From the NCBI RefSeq assembly GCF_016808335.1, contig NC_053142.1:47601795-47665794 (forward strand): a stretch of 64,000 nt of DNA, read 5' to 3'. The position numbers were made by a program, and so were the translations under genes. Shown in pieces: positions 36,070 through 47,365 of this stretch (its first letter is position 1; the number at the start of each line of letters is the position of its first letter). This DNA is from Panicum virgatum (Eukaryota; Streptophyta; Magnoliopsida; Poales; Poaceae). The notes beneath the pieces were generated by a model. That model was not told the DNA's origin, searched no databases, and saw nothing but the letters and a program-made list of their open reading frames with translations.

Positions 36070-37215
36070 CTAAGGATAGAAGCGACGTAGCTGCTGTATG
36101 TTCCAAGCAATGGTGAGGACTTCGCCGTTTTCGTTCGCCAGCTTGTACGTGCCGGGCTTGAACACCTCGGCGATGATGTATGGGCCTTCCCACGGTGGTG
36201 AGAGCTTGTGGCGGCCCCTGTTGTCCTGTCGAAGCCTCAGCACCAAGTCCCATTTGTTGAGGTCTCGGCGCCGAACTCTCTGCGCTTGATATCTTTGCAG
36301 GGACTGTTGATAACATGCAGAGTGTAGGAGTGCCACGTCTCGAGCCTCGTCCACTTGATCCAGCGAGTCCTCGCGGGCTTGCTGGTACTGCTGCTCTTGA
36401 TAGGCGTTGAGCCTCGGTGACCCGTACTCCAGGTCCGTGGGGAGCATGGCCTCGGCGCCATAGACGAGGAAGAACGGGGTAAAGCCCGTGGCTCTGCTTG
36501 GGGTCGTCCTCAGGCTCGAAATAACCGAGGGTAGCTCTGTGAGCCACCTCCGGCCAAACTTGTTCAGCTTGTTGAAGATCCTTGGCTTCAGTCCTTGGAG
36601 GATCATGCCATTGGCACGCTCCACTTGCCCATTCCTCTGTGGGTGTGCCACAGCCGACCAGTCCACGCGTATGTGGTAGCTGTCGCAGAATGCCAAGAAT
36701 TTCTTGCCTGTGAACTGGGTGCCGTTGTCGGTGATGATCGAGCTCAGGACCCCGAACCTGAGGACAATATCAGTAAAGAACAGAACAGCTTGCTCGGATC
36801 TAATCTTGCCGATGGGTCGAGCCTCGATCCACTTGGAGAATTTGTCGATTGCCACCAACAAGTGGGTGTAGCCCCCGGGCGCCTTATGCAGCGGGCCAAC
36901 GAGGTCCAATCCCCACACGGCAAACGGCCACGTGATGGGGATTGTCTGCAGAGCGTGGGCCGGGAGGTGGCTCTTCCGGGAATAGAACTGGCAACCCTCG
37001 CAGGTTCGTACGACATCGGTGGCGTCGGCGACCGCGGTGGGCCAGTAGAAGCCTTGTCGAAACGTGTTACCCACGAGGGTGCGCGGCGCGGCGTGGTGAC
37101 CGCAGATGCCAGCGTCGATGTCACGGATCAGCTCCTTGCCCTCGGGGATGGGGATGCATCGCTGCAAAACACCCGAGGGACTGCGTTTGTACAGCTCGTT
37201 GTCGATTGGGATCAA
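36070..37215 (-). pseudogene. Integrase domain of Tat-type pol
   Basis: A 381-aa frame. The zinc-binding HHCC region spans about 40-75 (GHH ... CEGC). The DDE catalytic core has D104 in WGLDLVGPL, D163 in ITDNGTQF and E199 in NGQVERAN; the D-to-E spacing is the usual 35 residues. The C-terminal domain includes GDLV-like NKWDLVLR and ends in QLRRFYP. The catalytic triad is intact, but the frame is separated from RT-RNase H by a frameshift around 37260-37500, so it cannot be made as part of an intact polyprotein. Family role: insertion of retrotransposon cDNA into the genome. Confidence 0.9.
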
Positions 37216-37277
37216 GGACTTGGTCCGCCTAGCGAGGCGTCGCGCCTAAGCGCGGTCTGAGGGTAGAATCCCTCGAA

Positions 37278-38969
37278 TCATCCTGTCGAGGTACTGGGTG
37301 CGCCAACCTTGCAGAGACTAGGCTTCGTCGATCTCCATTGCTTCGGCCTCGTCCATGGAGGAGGTCTCGAAGTCACTGTCCATGGGCTCGGCCTCGTCCG
37401 CCAAGGGGTTCCCGCCGGGGGGGGCAGCATTCGAGGGGCCTGGTTCCGCCGAATCCTTGAAGTTGACGGAGGGCTTGGCGACGTCGCGAGCAAAGATGTT
37501 CGGGGGGATGGTGGTCGCCCTGACGCGATCTTGGCTAGTTCATCGGCATCCTCGTTGTACTTGCGCGGGACGTGGTTGAGTTCTAGGCCGTCGAACTTAT
37601 CTTCGAGGCGGCGTACTGCATAGCAGTATGCCTCCATCTTCGGGTCGTGACAGCTAGACTCCTTCATCACTTGGTCGATGATGAGCTGAGAGTCACCGCG
37701 TACGTCGAGGCGCTTGACGCCAAACTCGATGGCGATGCAGAGGCCACTGAGGAGGGCCTCGTACTCTGCAATGTTGTTAGACGCAGGGAAGTGCAGGCGT
37801 ATTACGTAGCGCATGTGCTCTCCGAGGGGTGAGATGAAGAGGAGGCCAGCGCCGGCGCCTGTTTTCATCACCGACCCATCGAAGTACATGGTCCAACATT
37901 CAGCTTGGATTTCTGGTGGGGGTAGCTGAGTGACCGTCCACTCAGCGACGAAGATGGCCAAGACTTGGGACTTGATCGCCTTGCGAGGGGCGTAGGTGAG
38001 AGTTTCTCCCATCAGCTCTACGGACCACTTGGCAATTCTACCATCGGCTTCCCTGTTGCGGACTATCTCTACCAGAGGGAAAGACGAGACCACGATGATG
38101 GGATGGGCCTCGAAGTAGTGGCGCAGCTTGCGCCGAGCCAAAACCACTGCGTATAGCAGCTTCTGGATCTGCGGATAGTGTGTCTTGGTTTCGGATAACA
38201 CTTCGCTGATGTAGTATACCGGCCGTTGGACAGGCAGAGCATGGCCCTCCTCTTGTCTTTCGACAACGATCACCACGCTGACCACTTGGGTCGTCGCGGC
38301 TACGTACAGATAGATGGGCTCACCGTCTATGGGTGGTGTGAGAATGGGGGCGTGAGTGAGCGATGCCTTTAGCTTGTCAAGGGCTTCTTGAGCCTCGGGG
38401 GTCCACGTGAAGCGCTCAGTTTTCCTTAGGAGTCGATACAAGGGCAAGCCTTTCTCGCCGAGATGCGAGATGAATCGACTGAGGGACGCTAGGCATCCCA
38501 TGACCCTCTGTACCCCCTTTAGGTCTCGGATCGGTCCCATCCGAGTGATGGCCGAGACTTTCTCAGGGTTGGGTTCGATGCCCCACTGGGAGATAATGAA
38601 GCCCAAGAGCATGCCTCGAGGGACTCCGAACACGCACTTCTCGGGGTTGAATTTTACCCCTTTGGCCCTTAGGCAATCGAATGCGATCCTGAGATCGGCT
38701 ACCAGGTCGTCCGCCTTCCTGGATTTTACAACGATGTCGTCGACATATGCTTCTACGTTCCACTGAGATGGTCCCCGGATACGTGGAGCATACACCGCTG
38801 ATATGTAACTAGTGTAGTCTACGCACACCCTCCAACTTCCATTCTTTTTCTTCATTAATACAGGATTAGCTAGCCACTCGGGATGGAATACCTCCTTAAT
38901 GAATCCGGCCGCCAGAAGTTTCTGCACCTCCTCGCCGATTGTCCGGCGCTTGAGCTCGTCGAAGCATCA
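37278..38969 (-). pseudogene. Reverse transcriptase-RNase H, internally deleted
   Basis: The RT starts with the usual LLAAGFIKEV...WLANPVLMKKKNGSWR block and reads WRVCVDYTS, then jumps to QWNVEAYVDDIVVKS. The segment between them, normally about 70 residues and including the LDAYSGY-type block with the first catalytic Asp, is missing (junction near 38770-38815). YVDD is retained. RNase H follows with YFDGS, NIAEYEALL, RGDSQLI and EDADELAK acidic residues in place. A TGA at 38967-38969 breaks the frame upstream and a frameshift ends it near 37500. Polymerase activity is not expected. Confidence 0.9.
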
Positions 38970-39110
38970 CAGGCGCTGCTTCACCGGCTTGGAGTTGGGT
39001 CGGATATCAAGGGAGTGCTCGGCGACCTCCCTCAGTATGCCAAGCATGTCCGAGGGGCTCCACGCAGAGATGTCTGTGTTGGCGCGGAGAAAGTCGACAA
39101 GCACCACTTC

Positions 39111-39953
39111 CTATTTGCTATCGAGGGTGGCGCTGACCTGCAACGCCTTGTCGTCAGGGTGATTCGGGTCGAGGGGCACCTTCTTGATACCCTCGGCGGG
39201 TTCGAAGCTACCCGCGTGTCGGTGCGTGGAGTCCAAGGCATCGCTTGCCATCTTGTCGAGGGTGGCTGCGAGGGCCTCGTCCTCCGCTTGAGCCTCCGCG
39301 TGCTCGACACACTCAACGTCGCACTCGTAGGCGTGCTCGAACAAGGAGCCGACGGTGATGACTCCCCTCGGGCCCGGCATCTTCAGCTTGAGATAGGTGT
39401 AGTTGGGGATGGCCATGAATTTGGCGTAGCAGGGACGACCAAGGATGGCGTGGTAGGCTCCCCATAACCCCACCACCTCGAAGGTGAGCACTTCCTTGCG
39501 GAAGTTGGCTGCCGCGCGGAAACAGACGGGTAGGTCGATCTGGCCGAGGGGTTGGACTCGCTTCCCCGGTGCAATGCCATGGAATGGTGACTTGCTGGGG
39601 CGGAGCTTGTTCAATCTGATCCCCATGAGCTTCAAGGTGTGGGCTTACATGATGTTGAGGCTGCTGCCTCCGTCCATGAGCACATTGGAGAAGCGGGTGT
39701 TGCCGATGATGGGGTCGACAACAAGCGGGTACCGTCCCGGGTGTGGGACGTAGTCGGGGTGGTCCTCGCGGCCGAAGGAAATAGTATCCTCCGACCAGTC
39801 GAGGTAGGATGACGTGGCCTTGATGACGGAGAAGACTTCCCGGCGCTCACGCTTGAGCTGCCAAGAGGCCAAGTTTGTCGTCGGTCCTCCGAAGATGAAG
39901 AAGGTGTTCTCCACCGGGGGGGAACTCGTCATCTCCACCTTTGTCGCCAGCAT
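39111..39953 (-). pseudogene. Aspartic protease region of Tat-type pol
   Basis: The frame contains VLMDGGSSLNIM, the D-G/S-G active-site motif of retroelement aspartic proteases in Tat elements, and downstream FEVV...YHAILGRPCYAKF, the usual second half of the fold. A TAA at 39645-39647 interrupts it directly after the active-site motif; the frame continues in phase from 39635. The protease would normally cut the Gag-Pol polyprotein. Confidence 0.8.
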
Positions 39954-41973
39954 CCTTCTTCTTGTCCTCGTCGTGATGCGCGACGTGATTATAGTATTTT
40001 CGGAGCATCTCGCACTGCTCTAGGGTGTGGTTGACCGAGCTCTTATGGTAAGAACACGGCTTCTTGAGCATGTCATCGAACATGCCGCCACCGCCTCAAG
40101 GGGGGCCTCGAGGTCCTTTGCGGTCCGGGGTAGAGACGAAGGCCTCGTCGGAGTCTTCCGCCTGCCCCGGTCCACGCTGGTTTGGTGGGGCTGACTTCTA
40201 ACCTTTCTTCCCCCGCTTTTATTTCTTGGCGGGGCCGTTGGTCTTGGCATTGCTGCCCTCTGTGGGCGCATCTTCCTTGCGCTTGTTCGGCTTGTCGTCG
40301 AAAATGGCACCAACGGCCTCCTCGCCGGCGGTGTAGTTGGTGGCAGCGTCGAACAACTCGGTGGTGTTGGCGGGACGGCTTCGCGCAAGCTCGTGCACCA
40401 GGTTCCTGCATGTCGTGCCCTCGAGGAAGGCGTTGATGACCTCGACGAGCGTGACGCTGGGAAGCTCGGTGCATTGCTTGGAGAAGCGCCGCACGTAGTC
40501 GCGCAGGGGCTCATTGGGCTTCTGCCGGCACCCTTTGAGGTCCCAGGAGTTCCCAGGGCGCACATACGTGCCCTGGAAGTTGCCCATGAAGATTTGGACT
40601 AAGTCGGCCCAGTTGTGGATCTGGTCCGCGGGCAAGTCCTCGAGCCACGTTCGTGTGGCGTCAGCAAGGTGAAGGGGAAGGTTGTAGATGATGACCGCGC
40701 CGTCCATCGCATCGCCTAGCTGGCATGCTAGGCGGTAGTCATTGAGTCAAACTGCAGGATCGGTCTCGCCCGAGTACTTGACGAGGGTGGTGGGCTGTCG
40801 AAAGCGTGGGGGAAAAGGAGCGGTACGAATCTCCCGGCTGAACACACGGGTGCCAGGAGGCTCCGGTGACTCGCCCCTGTCATGTTCGGGGTCGAAACGT
40901 CCACCCCATCGAGGGGTGTACTTCCTGCCATTAATGATGCGGGCGTCGCCGTCGCCGGCATGTCCGCACGTGTCGTGGAGTCGCTCCCTTGTAGGAGTAT
41001 TTCCGATGCGGTCGTGTACCGAGGGTGCCTTCGCACCGTGCACTGCGGCTGCCTTTCCCTTACCTCCTGGTGGTGTGTGCACCGAAACCTCATGGTCCTG
41101 GCGTGCAGTCCCACCGGGCTGCTTCGGGACTATCGAGCGCATGCTCGACGCAGAGCTCTCGGCCTGCTGCACAGCTGCTTGCTCGATGAGCGCCTGTGCC
41201 TCGCGGCGCAGGTTGCGACCCGAAGTCATCGTTTTGCCCGTCCGCGAGCTCGGCCATTAAGCACTCCCGAGTGGGATCATAATCCCCCTCGCCGGAGTCC
41301 TCAGAGCAGGTGAGGCAGTAAGCCGCTGCGAGCTGGAACGAGCGGAAAACGTCGGGGTCACGGACCCCGGAGTAGTCCTTGGCCTCCTCGGCCATGAAGT
41401 TGTCCATGAAGAAGCTGATGTCGTCGGCGATCGAGCTTGCCGTATCTTGGTAGGAGTCGTCAGGAGATGATGCGATGAGGTTACGGATCGACAGGAGGTG
41501 ATGACCCGGCAGATCCTCGTACTCGGCGAAGTTGATGCTGGACGAAGAGGCGTAGGTGGCAGCGTTGCGCATCCCGAAGGGAAAGGGCGATGGCGCAGTC
41601 GCGCCCCCCCGGGAGGCACTAGGGCTGCAGTCGATGATGGTGCCGGCGTAGATGACGCCGAGGCACGTGATGACGAAGCGGTGGCCCCGTCAGCCGCGAC
41701 GCTGAGCTGCGATATGGCAACCTCAACCCACGTGGGGGAGCTGAGGCGTGCCGCCCGGCACCGCTCCATGCGCGTTTGTCGCGAGTGTTGGCCCGAGCTC
41801 CTGTTGCACCGGGCTGGTGAAGTCGGAGTGTCAGGGTTGCGTCTGGGCGAGAGGAGGTCCATGAGGTAACCGTTGCCGGTTGCTCTGAATTCAAGACTCC
41901 CGAACCAAATCACGTATCCCACTGGGAGCGGATCCGAGGCGCCCATGGGGAATGGGTTGGATCTGCTCGCCAT
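39847..41973 (-). pseudogene. gag of the Tat-type element, broken
   Basis: The likely start is ATG at 41971-41973. The retrotransposon gag (capsid-like) domain lies at about 40219-40707 with WLEDLPADQIHNWADL, FQGTYVRPGNSW and LRDYVRRFSKQC. A zinc-knuckle-like CSYHKSSVNHTLEQC follows near 40000-40070. Breaks: frameshifts near 41600 and 41220 and an in-frame TGA at 40747-40749. Gag would form the particle that packages element RNA. Confidence 0.85.
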
Positions 41974-42037
41974 CCCTGGAGATCAAATGGGAACAAAAGA
42001 GAAATGTCATGCAGCGACCCCTACCTGGCGCGCCAAC

Positions 42038-43306
42038 TGTCAATGTCCTGACCCGGCGGTCCGGACCCAACCAGTGATGATGTTGCGTGTTCCTCGTCCC
42101 AGATGTTGATGCAAGAGTTAACACAGTAACGCACGGGTTTATCCTGGTTCCGGCCGTGGGGCCGTACGTCCAGCAAAGGGGTGTGCGAGAGCACTGTACT
42201 GTCTTGCACCGGGGGTGCCTGTAGTAGGGGGTACCCAAGTCTCTGCTAGAGGGGGAGTTGATTGAGGCGAGTGCCAATGTCGGGGCTCAGAAGAGCACAT
42301 GTGCTCTGTGAGTAGTGCTGAGTGTTGTGTTCTACCAAATGGGCCGACCCTCTTAAGGGAAAGCCCGCCTCCTCCTTTTATAGACACAAGGAGGACGGTG
42401 TACATGCACAGGGGATCGTGGAAGTCGTTGTCTTCTCCCCGAATCGTGTGGCAGTCGTCCTGGGCATCATCCTTAGTCTTGCGGAGATCGCGCCGGTGTC
42501 CTGGCAGCTCCAGCGGGCGGCGTGGTCATTGCTGTAGGGGGTACCGTCCTCTAGGCGTGGCGGTGTTCCGAGGGTCCTACAGGGCACGGTCTTGTCCTGG
42601 TCAAGGCCGGAGCTGCTTTCGAGGGTCGTGCCCATGCCGTTCGAGGGCTCCGCGGAAGGGAAAGTACGAAGGAGGTATGGGGAGTTGGCAGTATAATAGC
42701 TGGAGCAGTGCCGAGCACGTCTTGCACTGCGTCGCAGGTTCCCACAGTGTCGCCACAGCGTCCGGGATGGCGGAGCAGTGACCGGAGTTGGCAGACGAGA
42801 CTCCGATCACAGCCACTGTGGGGAATGGCGGCCTGGCGCCGTCAGACTCGGGCGTTGTGGAGGAGTGGTTGGCATTTAATACCTCCGTACGGCGGGCGGG
42901 TGAGCGGAAGGGCCGTTTATCTTTTCTGTCGAGGGTTGGCCTCGAGCGAGGCGGAGATGATTCGCCCCTCCGAGGGTAGGCTCGCTACCCTCGAGCGAGG
43001 CGGAGATGATATGCTCCCCCGAGGGTAGGCTCGCTACCCTCGAGCGAGGCGGAGGCGCGGGGCGCGGTCGAGGGCTTCGGCGGGGAGCCCTCGAGCGAGG
43101 CGGAGATCACCCCGCGGGTCCGAGGGGGTGCGGATGGGCCGCACTGCGTACGTGGGCCGCGTGTTGGGCTTTTTTGAGTCCTTTCCTTTCTTCCAGATAG
43201 GAAGGTGGCTGTAGGCCTTCGTGGGCCCGGTTGCCCAGCATGTGTTTGCATTTTTAGGGTGGTTTTGGTCCCCTGATTAGGGTGGCCCTAATCATGGTAC
43301 CCGACA
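42038..43306 (-). repeat. 5' LTR of the Tat-type element
   Basis: 1269 bp, TGTCAATG...CCCGACA. It is the upstream LTR for the minus-strand gag-pol, with the primer-binding-like TGGCGCGCCAGGTAGGGG adjoining on the inside (about 42019-42036); the tRNA was not identified. It lacks a 29-bp block present in the other LTR near 23107-23135 and differs elsewhere by small indels. Confidence 0.9.
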
Positions 43307-44757
43307 AATTGAAATTGTGTTTATATAGTGGAGGGCTAGTTCCCTAAATAAATAAAAGTGGAAGGGCCTTTTTGGAAAAAGGGTTATAAAGGGTGGGGAT
43401 TCTTAATTAAAATGAGAGAAGGGGAGGGGCTTAAGGGCAAAATAGTCACTTTCTTCCTCCTCCCGACGCAGAGCAGAGGAGGGGGCGCTGGGCGCCGGCG
43501 GCGGCCCTCGCCGGCGGCCCAGGGCACGGCGGCGGCCGGGGTCAGGGGGGAAAGAGGGAGGGGGCCATGGGGAGTCGATTCCCCTCCCCAATTTCAGAAG
43601 AGGGGGCCCACAGGGAGGGGCGCAACAGCCATGGCCGCGGCGGCCGGGCGGCGGCCGTGGGCAGCGCAGGCAAGGGAGGCTAGGGGCGGGCGCTTGTGGG
43701 GGAAAGGGAGAGGGAGATGCGAGGACTCCATCCCCCCGCTCACCTTGGGCGGAGGCGGCTCGAGGAGATGGCGTGGCTAGGACCAGTGGAAGGCGGCGGT
43801 GGCGGGTGTGGAGGCGACGCTGCAGGCCGGGGAGCGGGAGCTGCTGTAGCGGCATAGCTTGTGGAGGTGAAGGGCACGGCGGAGGTCCCTTTTATGGGCG
43901 AGGAAAGGCGGTGGAGCGGGCGGGACACAGTGGTCGGCGGCCGGCGAGCTTTCCGGCGACCATTAATGGCGTTGGGGCCGGCTTGTCTGCTTGCGAGCGT
44001 CGCGGAGCGGCGCGAGCGTCGAGGCATTGGCGTGCGTAAGTGGGAGAGGGTGCAGGGGGAGGCTGGCTGCTGCGCTCGTCGTCGCTCCGCTCGCGAGCAG
44101 AGCGAGCTCGAGCGGCGACGCTATGCCGTGCGGCGTGGCGAGTGCAGGGCGATGGGATGGGGCAGGTAGCGGCGAGCGGCGCGGTGCTTGACGACGGGCG
44201 GCGCGGCGCGTGGTTCACATGTGCGAGGCGCGCGTGCGTGCGTGGGCGGGGCTGGGAGCAGAGGCGTGCGGGGCAGGGAGCGGCGAGCGGCGCGGCGGGC
44301 GCGTTCGGCGCGTCGCACATGCGCGGGGGCGTGCGCGTGGGCAACAGGCGCGTGGGGTCGGCCGGGAGCGTGGGCGGGAGCGGGGAGCGGCCGGGGTGAG
44401 GCGGTGGCCGGCGAGCGTCGCGCGCGCGGGAGCGCGGCAAAGGAGAGGAATGAGAGAGAGAGGGGGGAAAAGAAAAGAAAAAGGAAAAAAAGGAAAGGAA
44501 AAAAGGGGAGGAAAAAGAGAGGGAGGGAGATTGCGCCGGCACTGATCGCGGCGACGACCGCGGTTGGACGCGCATGCGCGCCGGTTGGGCATGACGTGCG
44601 AGACAGGGAGACGGGACGGCGATTGGATTCGGTGTCGGGACGGCGTAAATTTCTGGGAAGGAATTAGAGTTTAGGGATGATCGAGCTCAACGATGAAAAG
44701 CTTTGAAAATTATTTTTAGCACGTGTTTTATTTTTGTAGATTTTTCAGGATGTCACA

Positions 44758-45157
44758 AAAACCAAGTTGCTAGGTTCATGATCTTCTTGTAGTTTAGAAT
44801 CTTGTCTTGTAATCATATGTACATTCCGGAAAAAATGCATGCTCTGTTCCCAATAATGCTGAAAATATTATTGTATATGTTCAAATTTGCTTACATCTTT
44901 TTGAAGTTTAGCCTGACATGTCCCCAAGAGTTGCTTTTTAATATAAATATTGAGTAAATTACTAATATTAAGAGGATATAATCATTCGGAAGCAGGTAAA
45001 ATAGGAGGAAGCGGTAGTGCAGGTTTGGTTCTGGTAGGACTTTATTTTTGACGTGTGCTAATTTTTTGCAAAAAAAAAGATGGCACATGGGGACTTCCCC
45101 CTTTCCAATAAAGAAGCAGGCGTAACATAGACCTATATTACGGCCTGCCGTATGTTA
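44758..45157. other. Host sequence right of the nest
   Basis: AT-rich DNA that continues the sequence ending at 21777. No gene recognised. Confidence 0.4.
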
Positions 45158-45585
45158 GAGCATCTCCAAGAGTTTGGCAAATCGAGTTGCCATCTTTGAT
45201 TTTTGGCAAAAACGTTAAAAATACTCATCCAACAGTTTGGCAAAAGACTTGGCAATTTTTAGCAACTTGGGAAAAACCAGCCTCCAGCGCGTAAATATAC
45301 GCGCGCGGCGCGCGGTTGGCATCGTGGTTTCTAGTCAGGTGGGAGGGTGAAAAAAGAAATAAATAACAGAGAAGGGTTCCTGATTTAAGTTTTCAAGAGG
45401 TGGAAGGATATAAATATAATTTTGTTTCTCTCTCAGGGTTCCTGATGTAAGTTAGATCTGGATTTGGCAAGTGAATTATGACAAACTGTTGGAGATAAGC
45501 TCTTTTTTTACTTGGCATATCTTTTTAAAAGTTGGCAAAACACAAGATATGTCAAATAAAATATGGCAAACTCTTGAAATTGCTC
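45158..45585. mobile_element. Tourist-like (PIF/Harbinger) MITE, TSD TTA
   Basis: Left end GAGCATCTCCAAGAGTTTGG; the right end on the other strand reads GAGCAATTTCAAGAGTTTGC. Flanking TTA at 45155-45157 and 45586-45588 is the 3-bp duplication of PIF/Harbinger elements. The 428-bp interior repeats TTGGCAA motifs and has no ORF. Confidence 0.8.
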
Positions 45586-46427
45586 TTAGCCACACTTTTA
45601 AAAAAATGCGGTCCTATCCACCGTGGATAGAGAGGCACAGAGCGATCGATTAGCTCATAGCTGCACGGCACGGTACTGTTGAGGAACCTTCCCGAATATA
45701 TACGAGTATAAATCTGTCATCGGCTTGTCTCTGTCCCTCTTGCGGATCATCAGTTCCTTGTTTAAGCGGCTCGGATTGCTCGGATTGCTCTCTAGCGGAT
45801 CATCAGTGCCATGACGGTCGTATGGTTCCGTTCAGCCGCGGCTCGCTGAACCACCACGTCGGAGTCGTACGATCACGCCGGAGCAGGTTAAGGTTGATCG
45901 GCACGCAGTGTTTCGATCTCAGTCGTCAGAGGGCTGCAGCTTTTCAGTCTAGCGCTGCCGGTTTGGTTTTGTGCACTCTCAATCCTGGAAGATGTCCGTC
46001 TGACGCCGGCAATCCGTTCTCCGATCATGCCAGGCACGAGTCAGACTCGGACCTCGCTGGCGAGCCTTACCTAGTTACCTGTCACCTTTTTCATTCATGG
46101 GTCTCACCTGTTTCTGTTCTCCCTCCATCTGTTTCTATTGCTGTCAGGTCGATGGATTCAGGTTCAGAAAACTTGCCTTGTAGCAAGAAACTAATCTAGT
46201 CAGAATTGCAGTGCAGTGATTCGCAGGGAGCACATAAAGCAGGCATTCATCATGATAATAACATTCGCTACGTACCACAGCTAGCTTACAGTAGTAGTAG
46301 ATACACGACACATCAGCGATATGTATACATCAAAATAAACTAGTCCTAATTACGTACATTATTACTACCTTCTCTACCGAGACCCCCTGATCCGCCTGCC
46401 TATAATTTCGCGATTAAACTATCGTGC
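45586..46427. other. Unassigned; 3' region of the 116-aa gene
   Basis: A 125-aa open frame at 45822-46199 (+) has no recognisable family and unremarkable composition; I do not call it. The AT-rich part from 46200 probably includes the 3' UTR of the minus-strand gene ending at 46428. Confidence 0.35.
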
Positions 46428-46778
46428 CTAGCCTTCTCCTCGATTGAAATCCTCGTCGTCGACCAGGACGTCCACCTCGGCGTACCCCTTGGCCTCGAAC
46501 TGCTCGAGGATCGCCATCTCCTTGTCATACGCCGCCTTGGACAGGGCCGCCATCTCGACGATGCAGGCTCGCAGGTCCGCTTCCTCCTGAGACTCGGGCG
46601 GCCGCTGGAGCATCTCCTCCGAGAGGCCGCGGCACTTGCGCGGGGGGCGCGCCTGCAGCGCCCTGATGCGCTGCTCCGAAACCCTCACCTTCACCAGCTT
46701 CGTCCTCCTCGCGGGTTCGCCGCCGCTGACCGCCCCCTCCGCCCGGCTCGCCGCTCCAGGCCCCTCCACCGCCACCAT
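46428..46778 (-). CDS. Small hypothetical protein, 116 aa
   Basis: A GC-rich, ATG-started frame with a plausible coding bias. The N-terminal 30 residues are Gly/Ala-rich. A basic stretch (ARRTKLVKVRVSEQRIRAL) and a predicted helical acidic C-terminal half (SQEEADLRACIVEMAALSKAAYDKEMAILEQF split by charges) follow, ending in an acidic LVDDEDF tail. Upstream DNA is GC-rich and promoter-like. No domain recognised and no function proposed. A hAT MITE lies about 155 bp upstream of the ATG. Confidence 0.6.
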   Translation of the reverse strand: MVAVEGPGAASRAEGAVSGGEPARRTKLVKVRVSEQRIRALQARPPRKCRGLSEEMLQRPPESQEEADLRACIVEMAALSKAAYDKEMAILEQFEAKGYAEVDVLVDDEDFNRGEG

Positions 46779-46933
46779 CTCGCGCTCAGCACAGGGAAGC
46801 TAGCTGCTTGGTGACGCCGGGCTCGTCGGATCGACAAGCCACCGAAATCTCCTTCAACTTGAGGGGCTTGGTGCTTTCGCCTCGTTCGAAAAGAGCCAAC
46901 CGGAACCAGGCGCCGCCACCAGCTGCCTAGTGT

Positions 46934-47357
46934 CATGGTTTTAAATAGCTCGTTATAGCCTCGCTATAGTTCTTTTAGAAGGGTTCGTGCTACGCTATTT
47001 GTATTTATACTACTATGACAGTTATGACCGTTAAATTGGGCTATAGCTCCGCTAAATAGCGTAGCTATAACACCGATATAGTCTTATCCTTAGCTTAGTG
47101 CTATTATTTTAGTCTTTTGTACAACTGAATATTTGATTATATGAATTTTATTATATTGTCAACTTAATTAATGTTCTCGTAGCTCTAAAAATATAGCTAT
47201 ATTTATGAAATTCGCTAATTACTATGTTTTTGTGCATCTATTACTTGTATTTTTCATGATTTAGTAGTAAACCGCTATTTGCCATAGCCCGCTATAGCCT
47301 TTTAGTCTCGAAAAAATATATGCCGCTATTTGCTATAGCCCGCTATTTAAAACAATG
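46934..47357. mobile_element. Non-autonomous hAT MITE, TSD CCTAGTGT
   Basis: Perfect 8-bp duplication CCTAGTGT at 46926-46933 and 47358-47365. The terminal inverted repeats CATGGTTTTAAATAGC and CATTGTTTTAAATAGC differ at one base. Subterminal CTATAGC and CGCTATTT repeats occur in both orientations. No ORF. It lies in the upstream region of the minus-strand 116-aa gene. Confidence 0.9.
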
Positions 47358-47365
47358 CCTAGTGT

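Larger units (their letters stand above)
22919..43306 (-). mobile_element. Tat-type Gypsy LTR retrotransposon, 20.4 kb, decayed
   Basis: Ends are TGTCGATG (22919) and CCCGACA (43306), with a perfect AATTG duplication at 22914-22918 and 43307-43311. On the minus strand the order is 5' LTR (43306-42038), a primer-binding-like site TGGCGCGCCAGGTAGGGG next to it, gag, protease, RT-RNase H, integrase (end 36070), then a region with a plus-strand gene, a purine tract GGCTCGGGGGCTA and the 3' LTR (24265-22919). gag-protease-RT-RNase H-integrase order makes it Gypsy (Metaviridae). An extra antisense ORF between pol and the 3' LTR is known in the Tat lineage (Grande/RIRE2-like). Stops, frameshifts and an RT deletion make it non-autonomous. 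Confidence 0.92.
21778..44757 (-). mobile_element. Solo LTR (outer level of a three-level nest)
   Basis: The left edge TGAAGCGTCCCC at 21778 and right edge GGATGTCACA ending at 44757 are bounded by AAAAC on both sides (21773-21777 and 44758-44762), a perfect 5-bp target duplication. Without the Gypsy insertion the element is about 2.59 kb with TG...CA ends and no internal domain, so it is a solo LTR. Read on the minus strand it begins TGTGACATCC, like long LTRs of the Tekay chromovirus type (by recall). It shares the core CTCTGCAGAGG...CCACAAG (22394-22426) with the LTRs at 30373-34111 and, more weakly, 48787-53511. Confidence 0.85.

Noticed and set aside
43358..44667. GC-rich frames of 100-227 aa
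   Set aside because: They fall within the solo LTR right part, in several frames at once, with no domain.
45822..46199. 125-aa plus-strand frame
   Set aside because: No recognised motif, promoter or splice context, and nothing distinguishing it from chance.
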